A stretch of DNA of 64,000 nucleotides from Nageia nagi (Eukaryota; Pinophyta): NCBI GenBank assembly GCA_050084985.1, contig JBITNC010000001.1, positions 209,870,001-209,934,000 of the forward strand, read 5' to 3'. Of this stretch, positions 24,301 to 37,179 are shown piece after piece. The notes under the pieces were generated by a model. The model had not been told where the DNA came from. It made no database searches and was given only the letters and a program-made list of their open reading frames with translations. The position numbers and the translations under genes were made by a program. Numbering within the stretch: the first letter of the stretch is position 1; each line of letters opens with the position of its first letter.

Positions 24301-25745
24301 TTAGGATTCAATATGATCTTAATGGCACATATCAAACATTAATTCAATGCTTGCCATCCCATAGATAAATTAAACATTCAAAACTTGATGGAAAGCTTGC
24401 ATGAGAGATGGAAGATAAGATAGAACTCAAATCCTTTGCTAGAAAAAACTCTTGTGAGCATACATGGTGTAGGGACATTCAAGTATAGTCTTGTCAAACA
24501 AAACAAAATATTAACTATACCCTATAAAATTGTACCTAGCCTTTTCCATCATGTAGATTAAAATTTTATATAAGAACATTTCCCCCTTCAAGAATAAAAA
24601 GGTACAAAGCCTCACATGTAAAACTATCAAATAAAATAAATAATGTATATTCAAGAATTATAATATTATTAATAACAATTAACCTCATTAATACATATTC
24701 ATAAACCTCATGAAGCATTCTTTTCATTAAAACATACTAAATAATATTAAATGAATCCATATCTTAGCTAAGAATTATCTAAAATGCAAAAAGGAAAGTA
24801 CTTGGACTTGAGAGGGGGAGGCTTCTCTTCACCTAAAAACTTTAATCCAAATCTTTTGAATATAATATGAGGTAGTGTATTTTCCTAAGGTTAGCTCCTT
24901 TATTTATAGCTAAGGTGACTAAAATATTTCCAAATAAATATCTACTCATCCACTTCAATAATTTTTATGGGGAAGATGTAGGTATTTTATTTTTTTTGTG
25001 AGGAGGGTATCAATTAAATTTATTGGTAAGTGTAGTGTCATAAAATATTTTGGATTCTTTTATATTATCTTAAAAATTTAGGCCAATTATTTTCCACACC
25101 TAACATAAAGAAATAAGGTATGTTAGGATCTTATTTGAATTATTTCCACAACCTAATAAAATACCCTTGTAACATCCATAAAGTGATAATAGTCCTTTTT
25201 AACTATCACTTTTAAATTTCACCCCATTTTACTAAAACAATTGATTAAAAATTTAAATTCAAAATAGTAGAATATTATTTACCTCTTTTAAAATAAATAT
25301 CAAAAATACACATAAAGATTTTAACACTTATTTTTTTACCTATGATGATCCTTCATCCTATAAGGTAAGTTCATTAGTATACACACACATATCCATATAT
25401 TCATCATTGAAATTTATAATCATGTTTAATAATTTAATTATGCATCTAAATGATCTATGATGGTCATTAGGGTTTATGAGCAAACCAACACTAATAATTT
25501 CCTCACTCTTATCCTTTAATTCTCATCACCAACTCACCCTTGGTCTCTTAGGTATTTATCTACACTTTTCATCTTGATTCAACCTTTAAATTGTGTCATA
25601 AAATATCAAATCCAACATCAAATTGATAAAAATAATTCATATCTCTACTCAAAATTAGCCATCACATGGCATAATTCAAACCTAATTTTATTAAAATATT
25701 CAATGCTACTCAAGTTTTAATAGTGCAATTTGGTAGGTCATTACA
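21335..25745 (-). repeat. 3' LTR of element B (left copy, 4.41 kb visible)
   Basis: It is collinear with 30894-40293 once the copia insertion there is removed (4411 against 4425 bp). The right border TCATTACA at 25745 reads TGTAATGACC on the minus strand, the LTR start. It is followed outward by a polypurine tract. The remaining 538 bp of the LTR (matching 30356-30893) are cut off at 21334 by element A. It contains no gene. Sampled divergence from the other LTR is about 10%. The pre-insertion target of element G is preserved here at 23025-23029. Confidence 0.88.
24896..24912 (-). promoter_or_regulatory. Putative TATA box in B's LTR
   Basis: The minus strand reads CTATAAATAAAGGAG. The other LTR has GATATAAATAAAGGAGG at 39445-39460. 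The box lies about 840 bp inside the LTR start and points leftward, as expected for a U3/R border. Confidence 0.5.
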
Positions 25746-25775
25746 TACTACCCCCCTTAAAAAAAATACATTCCC
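25746..25775 (-). promoter_or_regulatory. Polypurine tract of element B
   Basis: On the minus strand an A-rich then G-rich run ending AAGGGGGGTAGTA directly precedes the LTR start TGTAATGACC. This is the expected plus-strand primer. It fixes this LTR as the 3' one of a minus-strand element. Confidence 0.85.
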
Positions 25776-25854
25776 CTATGTTCTTAAATACAATCATAAA
25801 GTTTTGAAAATATTTCACATGATCATTTATACAAATAAGGAAATTATCTTTTCA

Positions 25855-28800
25855 TGGTAAGTTCATCTTCCCAAGTGAAATACAATTTATAATACTTATC
25901 CCACTAAACTAAACATTCATTAATCTACTAATTTCTTAGTTTCCTAGCTTTAAAAGATAGGATCTTAAAAGAGAGAACTTCAATAGCATTAAGATCCAAC
26001 ATTTACAAATAAGCAAATTCCAACACATGAGAGGGGTCAACAACATACTTTCTCAGTTGAGGGACATGAAAGACATCATGCATTTTTTATAAACTTGGTG
26101 GTAAAGCAAGTTTGTAGGTAATTGGACTCTTGTTTTTAACTAAATCAAAAGGATAAACAAATTAAGGATCCAATTTGGTATACTATATGGTATTTTTCAT
26201 GGATTGGACTTGTAAAAATACTTTATCTACCATAACAAATTCTTAAGGAGTTCTCTTGATATTAGCATAAGTCTTTTATCAATTGATAACTTCTTTCAAC
26301 TTTCATTTAATGGACTTTAGCTACTCCTCCATTTGCTTTAACATATTAAGCTAGATCATCAACTAATCCTCTTAATTATCCCAAGATAAAGGATTCCTAC
26401 ATATCCTTCTTTAGAGAGCCTCAAAGGGATCCATTCCAAGTATGAATGATCTCCATTATTATAATAAAATTTAACTAAGTAGAGGTAATCCTCCCATTTA
26501 GTATTTTTCTCCATGCAATACATTCTAAGCATGTCCTCAAGAAATATATTAACTTATTCAATCTTACCTTATTTCTTGGGGTGATATGCTAAACTCATAT
26601 TCAATTTCATTCACAATTCTTTTTGTAATGATTTCCAAAAGATGGAGGTGAACTTATAATCCTTATATAAAATGAATACCTTAGGAAATCCATGCAATCT
26701 AAATATTTCATGAGAAAACTTATTTGATACTATAGGGGCATCTTTAGTGATGTTTCTAGATATAAAATATGCTACCTTGGTCAATCTATCAACCACTACC
26801 AAAATTGAGTTGTGATGGATCCTAGTTTTAGTAAACCAATAATAAAATCTATTGAAATCACTTATCATTTATACATAGGGACATCATGTGGATATATATA
26901 TCCACCTAGGTGTTGATGTTCCACTTTTACTTTATATTATTTAGGTCATATTACCACAAATTTTGCTATATCCTTTTTCATGCCATCTTAATAAAAATTT
27001 TATTTTAGGTCTTCTCTCATCTTCACACCTCTTGGATGTCCTACATACAAGGGAATATAAGCTTCTTTCATTATCAAACTTCTTAAATTTCCCTTCTTTT
27101 GGATGACTAATCTATTCTTAAAATAAAGAATTTCATCTTTTTTTAGTAAAATCTTAAGATGATGGGGTACCTTTCCCTATCAAATATTAGATGGATTTGC
27201 AATATGGGTCTTCTTGCTATAAAACTTTACTGATTTATTCCAAGTTTAAAAGGCTTCCCCAAAATATAATATCTCCACATATTGAGTCCATGTACTACAT
27301 ATACCAACTCAATATAATGATTTGTGTAGTTCAACTCATATATTTTTAGTTTTCTAGATTCAAATGCTAATGGGTTTCTATTTTATAATAAAACACCATC
27401 CAAACCTTCTAGTGAATCTTATGTGCATAATACAAAATCACCATGTGGGTTATGGATAATGAGAACCAGTGTTGTGGTAAGTTTTTCTTTCAAGGTTGTA
27501 AAAACTTTCTTATATTTTTCTTTCCATTTGATCACCTTATTCTTTTTCTAAATACTAGTAATGGGATTCAATATTTTTGAAAAATCTTTGATAGTACCTA
27601 GCTAATCCCATGAAAATATTTACCTTAGTTATATATTTTAACATAAACCAACTCATTCTTAATTTCACTTTATTAGGGTTAGTTAAAATTTCTTCTGCAA
27701 AGATGATGTGGTGTAAATAATGAATTTAAGAAAAATAGAAGTCACACTTTAATAGTTTCTATTTAATTTGTTTCTTCTCAACACCTCTAGAGCTAATGTT
27801 ATATGATGACTATGTTCCTCCTCATTATTTGACTCTATGAAGATATCATCAATAAATACTAACACAAACTTATCTAGGCATTCTTGATAGAGACTATTCC
27901 TTAAGTTCATGAATGTTGTAGGGGCATTCATTAATCCTAAAGGTAATACAACAAAATCATAATGCCTATATCTAGTTTTAAAAGTTGTTTTATGGGTGTT
28001 TTACAACTTAATTCTCAATTTTTGATATCTTAATCTTAGATATATCTTGGATAAAATAGTAGCATCCTTGAGTTGATCAAACAAATTATCAATTCTAGGT
28101 AGAGGATACCTATTCTTAATAGTGACCTTATTTAGCATCCTCTAATATATACACATCCTTAAGGTTCCATATTTCTTTTTCAAAAACAAAATAGGAGCAC
28201 CCCATGGTGACATGTTAGGTTCTATCAACCCTTTATCTAATAAATATTACAATTGTACCTTCAACTCTTACATCTTAAAGGTATTCATTCTATATGGGGT
28301 TTTAAAAATAAGTCCTGATCCTAGCACTAAATCTATCAAGAAGTAATATGGGCAGATTTTTAAGGAATACATATTTATATTCTCTTAATATAGGGTACTT
28401 ATTTAGCAATGCTACCTCTTTATCCTCTTGCTCCACTTCCCTAACATTGAATGCATAAATCATCTCCCTTTTTTTAATGCTTCTTTTAACTTGCATGTCT
28501 ATGATCAAATATAGTTCAAAAGATCCTTGATCACTATACACTCTATATTGGTTTAGAGATACATTTGTGTATTCTACCCATCTCTTTTAGAATTTGATTA
28601 GATCTTGTTTTTCATCAACTAGTCCATGTGTAAGATGATATCGTAAGAGGCTACGGGAACCACATACAAATCCCACACAATAGACCCCTTGGGTAATTCT
28701 ATTTCAAAAACCCTAAAGCATTATCTAATAAGATATTTTTTACCCAATTCAAACTCCATTTTCCACCTATTTACCAAAAATTTAGGTGCCTTTAACATGT

Positions 28801-28900
28801 CCTTAACTAAGGAATTTAAAATAAAACTATCTATAGCACCATATTCTATCAAAACCCTAAACTATTTATCAAAAATTCTACAAAGGATTTGAAGAAGTAT
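25855..28900 (-). pseudogene. Element B: decayed Ty3/gypsy Pol (protease, RT, RNase H, integrase, chromodomain-like end)
   Basis: Domains run on the minus strand from high to low coordinates. A degenerate aspartic protease is near 28800-28880 (IEYGAIDSFI, where the catalytic Asp has become Glu or Tyr in context). The protease-RT linker is at 28302-28541. Reverse transcriptase at 27749-28250 includes the piece MNAPTTFM...FVLVFIDDI, with the catalytic pair at 27842-27856. An integrase zinc-finger region lies at 26950-27130, and an integrase core at 26611-26868 contains SILVVVDRLTKVAYF. At 26000-26110 a KMHDVFHVPQLRKYV segment and, near 25870-25900, KLYFTWEDEL resemble the end of chromoviral Pol with a chromodomain-like segment (Tekay/Del type). 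Many stops and shifts inactivate it. It lies inside B's LTR pair in the correct orientation. Confidence 0.85.
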
Positions 28901-28949
28901 GGCTTGTTCTCTAGTATATCCTAACCTATTAGTTATAAATATTCAATTT

Positions 28950-30150
28950 TGTTTTGGTGGATCTATCTTTAAGGGATATTGATTAGTATAGTGAGCTCCA
29001 CCACAATTCTAGTATCCATCTCAAAGAGCCTTCTTTTATTCTAGAAACTTATATTTAGGTGCATTTTGATTCCCTCTATGGTTCAAGAATCTTTGACCAT
29101 GGTTCTTGAAACCTTGGTTCCCACTTTTAGGGTTATGATTTTGCTTACAATACTACTAATTCCTCCTCTAAAAATCCTTATTCTTATAATTCTTATTTCT
29201 AAATGGTCTCTTCTCAAATTTGGAGGGATTATAATCCTTAAAACTATGATTACTTGATCTTCTTGTTGCTTGTCTACTATGTTTTATGCTCTATACTTTT
29301 ACTTTTTTGGTGCACTTCCTTATCATTTTCATTCAAAAGATTATAGTTCACAAAGGTATTCTTGATACCCAAATTACTTTCTTCCCTTTTGGTAAGGTCA
29401 TATGCCTCTTCCAACATTTTAGGATTCAATATGTTTACAATAGTCCTAATCTTGCGATATAACCCCATAAGGAATCTATGGATGTTCATGTGATTCTTAC
29501 CTTTTGGTATGTATTTGAGTAGCTTGACAAATCTCTAATGGTAGCTTTGAAAACTAATGGATCCTTGCTAAAGAGTATAGTATTGCTCATGCTTTCTATC
29601 ATAGTAAACCTAAGGAATGAATCTTTTGCAAAGTGCTACAATAAATTTCAACCACTTTAGGTACTATATGATGTGCTTAATATTGTACACATTCCACCAC
29701 TATAGTGTAATATACTAAAAATTGTATATATCCCACACCATTTGGTATCTAGTGATAAGTTCTTCATTACAAAGTAGGTTTCTACTTCTTCTAAACATAC
29801 TTCCTCTTGTTAGCCTTCTAGATTATCATTAAATTTCAAGATTTAAGATTTTTTAAGGTAAGCTATAAGTTCTTACTTAATTATTGCTTGAATTTAGTCA
29901 TTTATCCCTTCAAGTCTTGCTTGTCCTAGAATAGGTTCTTCTCTTGGAGGTTCAACCCATTTATTTAGTAGATTATTTATTATCTCTTATTTTTTCTCCA
30001 CCTTCTCTTGTAATCTCCTAATAACTTCTTCTCTTACATTATTTTAGGTAGAAAGACTTGATAAACTTTAATTATTATTACTATTGGTATTCATTATTAT
30101 TCTATTTCTATCATTCTAGCCCCTAACATTTCTTTACTTTTCCCTATAAT
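28950..30150 (-). pseudogene. Element B: decayed Gag
   Basis: The open piece 29277-29489 (minus) contains LMGLYRKIRTIVNILNPKML and EEAYDLTKREESNLG, typical of the end of a gypsy Gag capsid region. Further along, near 28975-29020, NCGGAHYTNQYP is the remains of a CCHC zinc knuckle in which at least one Cys is lost. Gag would coat element RNA. It sits between B's primer binding site and protease, the usual order. Confidence 0.75.
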
Positions 30151-30343
30151 TGATATTCATAGGAAGGCCATTTCTAGCACCTTTTCCTAGGTTGCCTAAA
30201 GCTCTTATCACACATATTGGGATTTCCATAATCTATGTACACCAAATGATGTTGTTATTAGACTCAAGCATACTTATCTTGAATTATTTAAATCTTATAG
30301 CAAAATAATTATAAACCATAGGCCTAAGAATTTGATCTTGATT

Positions 30344-30355
30344 CTTTATTACCAT
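30344..30355 (-). promoter_or_regulatory. Degraded primer binding site of element B
   Basis: After the minus-strand LTR end GGTAGCATTACA, the next bases are ATGGTAATAAAG. They align with the primer binding site of element H (TTGGTATTAGAG), which follows a similar LTR end. Several substitutions have eroded the initiator-Met-tRNA match. Confidence 0.55.
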
Positions 30356-32188
30356 TGTAATGCTACCACCTATTTTTGATAGCCTTTTCACCTATTCCCA
30401 ATGTCATAAACCTTAAAATTTTAGAATTAATTTTTTTAGATTAGTTTAAACATTCAAATGATCTAGCAATGGACCATGTGATCCATATGAGTATATCAAT
30501 GCTACTAGATAGTCAATACTCACATGACAAGATTAGATAAAATTAATATTAGCAAACCATGATCAAATCTATTTTGGTATTCACTCCTCAAAGCTCATCC
30601 CATTGAGAAGACATATCATATGTGATCCCACTATTTATACTTTATAAAATGTGAAACAAACATTTTTGATATGATGTATTGGTTTCCTACTTAAGGCCCA
30701 TATCACCTTAGAGAATGTACATCCATTAGGTTATGCAACCTCACTTGATGATAACACTTCAACTCAAAGGAATAGATAGTTTATCCTAGGAAAACTTCTT
30801 TATGATCAAATAAATGTCATTGCCTATGGAATAATCATCATACTTCTACCTACTAAATTAGTATGAATAATAAATTACCCTCACTTGGTAACCATAGTTT
30901 TATCTACTCCTACCCCCTCATCTGATAACCTATCAAGGATATAAGACACTAGCTTGCTCATATCTATTAGCTAGGCTCACCATGGGGTTTGGTATCCTTA
31001 TGACCATTTCTTAGGTAGCCATGAGTATTGAAATAATAACCTCAAATGGTTTGTATGGTCTAATTAATTTTAAGTAATATTATAAAATAAAATCACCCAT
31101 GTTCTATCAATCCTAAAATAATTGATCCTAGATTAATTATTAGGTTTTTTAAGTTTCATCTGCCAAGCATTATGTGTTACCTACATATCATCTTTCATGT
31201 TTCAATAATAATATATGCAAGAAGATTCAATATCAAGCTTGTTTAAGAACTCACATAAGATATTTGAAAGTACTAAAATTATCCCATACATGTGGTACTA
31301 CATATTTAATACTACTTTATAAAAGTTCTCATGCTAGAGTTTTGTAACATGCCTTGATATGATACTAAATTGAACTACTTCTAAAAAGGAAGTGTGATAT
31401 AAAGTGATCCTTACTCAAGGTATATTGTTTTTTATTTTCATTTAGTGGGTAATATTTTAACTAATGAATATTCCATATCACTTTCTTTCATCATTGAGAC
31501 TTTTACTTTTTGAATTGATTCTATCATTATAAGGTTTTGCTTTAACCTAGGTTACTCTCAAGTTTATCTTCAACCATTAGTATTTGATTCATATAACATT
31601 ACTCATTTATTTGGGATTATGCAAGGGTTTTCTTACCATAGGATCCATGTCCTTTTCTTGCTAACACTTGTAATTACCATTAATTCCAATAATGCTACAA
31701 GTTTTTCCACTTTATTCATAATGGTAAATAATGCTTACTAAGTAGTGTTAAGTAGCTCTTATCTTATCACCATTAGACTAGTCCCATTTTATCCCTTTGA
31801 TTTCCCTAAGAATTTATAAAATAATTTTAACTTATTTTTGAATATAAGATGTAGAATATCCTCCTTCTCTATAATAGGGGTTATATCCTTATGTTTATTT
31901 AAATACATTAGGGTTTCCTTTATAGTAATAATTGTGATATACTTTTTCCTTATCTTAATAAATGAATTCCTGCTATTTTTTTTAATACAAATATTCTAAC
32001 TTCCTATCTATTATCCATTCACAAAGGTCTATGGGTAATAATATCAATTTGTAGGGTTGATTTAACTTTAACCCATACTTTGATATAGTATCACTAATAT
32101 TCCTTCTTATATTAGTAAACCTTTTCTCTTATATTATGTGAATTACTTCTTATCTTGAAACCATACTAAGAAAATGGGACTTGTAATT

Positions 32189-32190
<2 letters not shown>

Positions 32191-32231
<41 letters not shown>
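32191..32231. repeat. (AT)n microsatellite, about 20 units
   Basis: About 41 bp of pure AT dinucleotides lie in B's right LTR. The corresponding site in the left LTR (about 22587-22597) has only five or six units followed by GA repeats. The array therefore expanded, or the other contracted, after B inserted. Confidence 0.95.
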
Positions 32232-32233
<2 letters not shown>

Positions 32234-32669
32234 AGATAGAATATTATGACTATGAATCTAAATGTCACCAATATGCTATTATGTAGTGGTATTGAATTTA
32301 TTTCTAAGTATCTTTAGTATTTATGTAAGTAAAAGCACAATTGAATTAACATATACTATAGTGATCTATTTGTTTCATCCTTTAACTTCATACTCATAAT
32401 GTTACTTATTACTTTCATATAAAAATATCTTTTGAGTTCTTACCTTAGCATTTAAGATACCTTAAATAAGAAAATAATAAGAAAATATCATAGGGTGTTT
32501 TTTTACCATATGCCCATTTAATTAAACATTAAATGATTTCAAGAAAATTCCACCAAACTTGCATTCCATAAAAAACTTATTTCATGATGATATTAAAGTA
32601 CATTGAATGAGGGTAACCCTTATTATTTACAAGCAGGTTCCCTTAGAATTTTTGATGAATAAATTACAT

Positions 32670-32674
32670 GGTAG
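32670..32674. repeat. Target-site duplication of element G, left copy
   Basis: GGTAG lies immediately before the 5' LTR. The same five bases follow the 3' LTR at 37645-37649. The empty target GGTAG is present once at 23025-23029 in the sister LTR of B, in matching context on both sides. Confidence 0.93.
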
Positions 32675-33128
32675 TATTGTGTGTGGAGCATTATTATTCA
32701 GAGTTTTTTGTTTCAGCTAAAAATAGATGTAAAATCATCTTGTAAAAGTATAGTAATTTCTAGTCAATTTGGGCCATTCATTAGGCAAATGATTTGACGG
32801 TAGAACTTATGTTTAGTTTAGGGTTTTTGCCCTAGAAGGCAACCCCTCTCTTTATATGAGGGCATTGTAGTAGACATGCATTGGTGAGAAGAAACAAAGA
32901 TGTGAGACTATGAGAGAAAATAGAGGATATTAAAATAGATCTACTGTAGGTTGTATTTCTTCACTTTGCTGGATAATAGAAAGGAAGGACTGGCTGTTTG
33001 GTGTGGATGTAGCCCAAACTGGGTGAACCACGTATATCTATGTCTCTCTTGTTTATGCATTTTTTGTGTTTATATTTTTTGCAATATTTTATGCATTCCA
33101 TTGCTCCAAAATATATAATTTTCTAACA
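32675..33128 (+). repeat. 5' LTR of element G
   Basis: It begins TATTGTGTGTGGAGC after the target duplication and ends TTTTCTAACA just before the primer binding site. It has the same length as the 3' LTR, with no indels between them. Both copies start with TA, so the non-canonical terminus was already present when the element inserted. Confidence 0.95.
32851..32860 (+). promoter_or_regulatory. TATA box of element G's LTR
   Basis: TTTATATGAG lies 177 bp into the LTR, between CCCTCTC and GAGGGC arms that could form a small hairpin. The same arrangement is kept in the 3' LTR at about 37367. By position it marks the U3/R border. Confidence 0.65.
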
Positions 33129-33129
33129 A

Positions 33130-33142
33130 CTAGTATCAGAGT
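33130..33142 (+). promoter_or_regulatory. Primer binding site of element G
   Basis: CTAGTATCAGAGT begins two bases after the 5' LTR and matches the initiator-Met-tRNA site TGGTATCAGAG with one or two changes (G to A in the second position). This is the usual primer class for plant copia elements. Confidence 0.85.
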
Positions 33143-33203
33143 TGAAGGTCTATTTGGTTGATAAACTCGCAGGAAAGAAGGATTCCTTGTTCGAGTGGGA
33201 GCA

Positions 33204-36200
33204 ATGGCAGAAGATGGTAAGTTTAGGGTCGAGAAATTTAATGGCCAAAACTTCTCACTATGGAATATGTAGATGGAAGATTATCTGTATCAGAAAGATT
33301 TGTACCTACCATTGGGTGTAAAAATAAATAAGTTGATGGATATGATAGATGAAGACTGGAACCTTCTCGATAAAAAGGCACTCAAAGTAATACAATTGAG
33401 CCTCATTGCATCAGTTGCCTTCAACATTTTGAAGGAAACAATGATAGAGGGTTTGTTTTAGATATTGTTGAAACTATATGAAAAACCCTCAACCTCAAAC
33501 AAGGTATTTCTTATGAAACAGTTATTTAATATGAAGATGTCAAAAGGTGGATCTGTTGCAGATCATTTAAATGATTTTAATATTGTTACAAGTTAGTTAA
33601 GTTCTATAGAGGAAAACTTTGATGATGAAGTTAGAGCTCTATTATTCTTATGCTCATTACCAGAAAGTTGGAATGGTTTAGTAATGGCCATTAGGAACTC
33701 TATGTCTAGATCTAGTACTTTAAAGTTTGATGATGTTGTCAATGCTATTCTTAGCGAGGAAATGCGACAGAATAGCTCCAGTGAGACATCGAGAAATGCT
33801 TTGAGTGCAAATTCTAGGGGAAGAAAAATGGAAAAAGGAAAGAGCTCAAGATATCATAGTAAATCAAGGAAAGGTAGATCCAAGTCCAGATCAGGGTTAG
33901 AGTGCTAGAAATACAGAAAGAAAGGACACCTAAAGAGAGACTGTAGATCTCGGAAGGGAAAAGAAGGAGATGCACAGCAAGAAAATAATCATGAAGCAAA
34001 TGTGACAGGTGAGATGTTACAAGATGCTTTGATTCTTTCTTTCAAAAATATTAATGATTCCTGGGTGGTAGATTCAGGGGCCTCATTCCATGCCACACCT
34101 GATAAAAAATATTTTCATGACTATGTTCAAGGAGATTTTGGACAAGTTCATTTGGGTGATGATAAACCCTATAAAATTATTGGAATGGGTAAGGTTCTTG
34201 TAAAATAGTAGAATGGAAACTAATGGCTACTAAAGGAGGTAAGGCATGTTCCAGATCTAAAGAAAAATCTGATTTCAATAGGGCAATTAGGTAGTGAAGG
34301 TTGTGTGACAACTTTCACAGATAAAACTTGGAAGGTCACCAAAGGAGCCCTGGTAATAGCAAGAGGTGAAAAGGTTGGTACATTGTATTTATGCAATGGT
34401 ATTTCTAACTCTGTTAATGCTTTAACTTCCAAAGGAGCAGATGTAGCATTATGGCATCATAGGCTCAGACACATGAGTGAAAAGGGGATGAAGATTCTTC
34501 ACTCAAGAAATTTATTGCCAGGTTTGAAGAATGTTGATTTGGATTTCTATGAGAATTACATTTATGGAAAATAGAAGAGAGTCAGATTTCTCAGAGTTGG
34601 GAAAGAAAAGAAGAGCCAAAAATTAGAGCTTGTGCATACAAATGTATGGGGACCTACTCAGGTATCATCTCTTGGTGGCTCTTGTTATTATGTTACCTTT
34701 ATTGATGATGCAACTAGAAAAACTTGGATTTATTATATTAAGAATAAATCTGATGTATTTGATACTTTTAAGAAATGGAAAGCTTTGGTTGAGATTGAGA
34801 TAAGAAAGAAATTGAAGTGTCTTAGATCAGATAATGGAGGTGAATATTGTAGCAAAGAGTTTGATAGGTACTGTTTAGAACATGGAATTCATAGAGAGAA
34901 GACAGTTCCAAGAACACCACAAGAAAATGGTGTGTTAGAAAGGATGAACAGGACAATCATGGAGCATGCAAGGTGCATGAGATTGCATGCAGGATTGCCT
35001 TTACAATTTTGGGTAGAAGCTATAGATACTGCTATTTATCTAATAAATAGAGGGCCTTCAAGTTCCTTGGATGGTGGTGTTCCAGAGGAAGCATGGATAG
35101 GTAAAAAGGTAAACTACTCCTTTTTAAAGCCTTTTGGTTGTGAGGCCTTTGTCCATATTGATAAAGAAAATAGAACAAAGCTTGAGGCAAAGTCAAAGAA
35201 ATGTACCTTTATTGGATATGGTGTTAATGATTTTGGTTATCACTTATATGATTACAAAAATCACAAAATCATTAGGAGTAGAGATGTAATATTCAATGAA
35301 AAGGTCTTATATAAGAATCAGTTGCAAGAAAAGAAATAAGAAAAAGAAAATAAGGAATATGCAGTTCTTGATGAAATCACTAAAAAAGTAAAGGTGCCTG
35401 AAAATAATAATAACCAACCACCACAATAGCAACAGGCACCCCAAACACCTAAAAGTGGTGTTAGAAGATCTACCAAGATAAGTAGACCCCCTGAACGATA
35501 CTCTCCTTCATTATATTATTTATTGTTGACTGATTCTGGTGAACCTGAATGTTATGAAGAAGCAGTGCAGGTTGAAAGTAGGAAGAAGTGGGAGGTAGCC
35601 ATGGAAGAAGAGATGGACTCCTTAATGCATAACCAGACTTGGGACTTAGTCAGGTTGCCTGCAGGAAAAACTACACTAAAGAATAAATGGGTTTACAGGC
35701 TGAAGGAAGAAGATGGATGAAAATAGAGGTACAAAGCTAGACTTGTGGTGAAGGGGTTTGCACAAAAGAAAGGTATTGATTTTGATGAAATATTTTTTCC
35801 TGTTGTTAAAATGACTTCAATTAGAACTATTTTTAGTCTTGTAGTAGCTAAAGATTTGCATCTTGAGTAGTTAGATGTAAAGACAACCTTTCTCCATGGG
35901 GATTTGGAGGAAGAGATATATATGCAATAGCCACAAGGATATGAGGTGAAAGGGAAGGAGAAACTAGTGTGCAGGTTGAAGAAGAGCTTGTATGGCTTGA
36001 AATAGGCTCCAAGGTAGTGGTATCTAAAATTTGACAAGTTTATGTCTAAACAAGGTTACACTAGATGTCACTCTGATCATTGTGTTTATTTGAAAAAGCA
36101 AAATGATGGTAGCTATATTATATTATTATTGTATGTAGATGACATGCTTATTGCAGGGTCTGACATGTAGGAAATAAATGTGCTCAAAAGAAAATTGGCA

Positions 36201-37094
36201 AATTCATTTGCAATGAAGGATTTGGGAGCTGCAAAACAAATCCTTGGTATGAGAATCACTAGAGATAGGAAAAATCACAAATTAACATTGTCTCAAAATG
36301 AGTACATACAAAAGGTATTGAAAAGATTTAATATGCACAATGCAAAACCAATTAGTACACCTTTTGCTAGCCATTTCAAACTTAGTAAGGAAATGTGCCC
36401 AAAGACCCAAGAAGACATGGATTATATGTCTAAAGTTCCATATGCATCAGCAGTTGGAAGCTTAATGTATGCAATGGTCTGCACAAGGCCTGATATTACA
36501 CATGCAGTGGGAGTTGTAAGCAGGTACATGAATAATCCAGGAAAGGAACATTGGATGGCAGTGAAATGGATTCTCAGATATTTGAAAGGTACCACAAATC
36601 AAGCATTATGCTTTGGTGGTTCAAACATTTCCCTATAGGGATATGTTGATGCAAATATGGCAGGTGATAGAGATAACAAGAGGAGCACTATAGGATATGT
36701 ATTTACTGTTGGTAGAATAGCTGTTAGTTGGGTTTCAAAAATCCAAAGTGTTGTTGCACTTTCAACAATAGAAGCAGAGTATGTTGCTGCTATAGAGGCT
36801 AGTAAAGAAATGATTTGGTTATAAAGGTTTATGAGTGAATTGGGTAAGGAGCATGATATGGGGATGCTATACAGTGATAGCCAAAGTGTCATTCATCTTG
36901 CAAAGAACTCAGCATTTCATTCTAGGACTAAACACATACAGTTCAAGTACCATTTCATATGATCAGTGTTGGAAGATGGAGAGTTAAAGCTGGAAAAGAT
37001 ACATACTAGCCAGAATCCTGTACATATGCTAACAAAAGTTGTAACCAGGGAGAAACTGAGAATATGCTTAGTTTCAATTGGTCTTCAAGGATGA
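33204..37094 (+). pseudogene. Element G: Gag-Pol polyprotein (Ty1/copia, Tork/TNT1-like), 20 nonsense codons, no frameshift
   Basis: From the ATG at 33204 to the TGA at 37092 a single frame of 1,297 codons is kept. Gag runs at 33204-33990, with a CCHC knuckle at 33903-33945 now carrying TAG. The protease has VVDSGASFHATP (catalytic Asp codon 34071). The integrase zinc finger is at 34450-34580, with both expected Cys now Tyr. The integrase core at 34632-35180 has THTN-type loss of the first catalytic Asp (HTNVWGP), while RSDNGGEY and PQENGV are intact. Reverse transcriptase at 35560-36240 has intact LYVDDMLIAG. RNase H follows at 36640-37000. Premature stops are TAG at 33270, 33459, 33594, 33906, 34206, 34209, 34572, 35427, 35724, 35868, 35928, 36003, 36015, 36168 and 36636; TAA at 34221, 35337 and 36822; TGA at 35718 and 36960. 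Most sit where Gln, Arg or Trp codons fit. Confidence 0.95.
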
Positions 37095-37179
37095 TAATGA
37101 AGATGAGAAATAGCTAGGTCCAAAGAGGAGTCATTGTCCAGCAAATGAAGCAGCGATGGAGTTGCTACAATCATTCTCC

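Noticed and set aside
35693-36037. A 114-codon minus-strand ORF
   Set aside because: It lies opposite the reverse transcriptase of element G and is a shadow of that frame.
36599-36892. A 97-codon minus-strand ORF
   Set aside because: It is antisense to the RNase H region of element G.
33204-37094. Possible alternative genetic code with TAG read as Gln, given many TAG at Gln-like positions
   Set aside because: TAA, TGA and TAG all occur as premature stops. Catalytic Asp-to-Asn and Cys-to-Tyr losses show general G-to-A/C-to-T decay, and the other elements also have frameshifts. Methylcytosine deamination in a silenced element is the simpler explanation.
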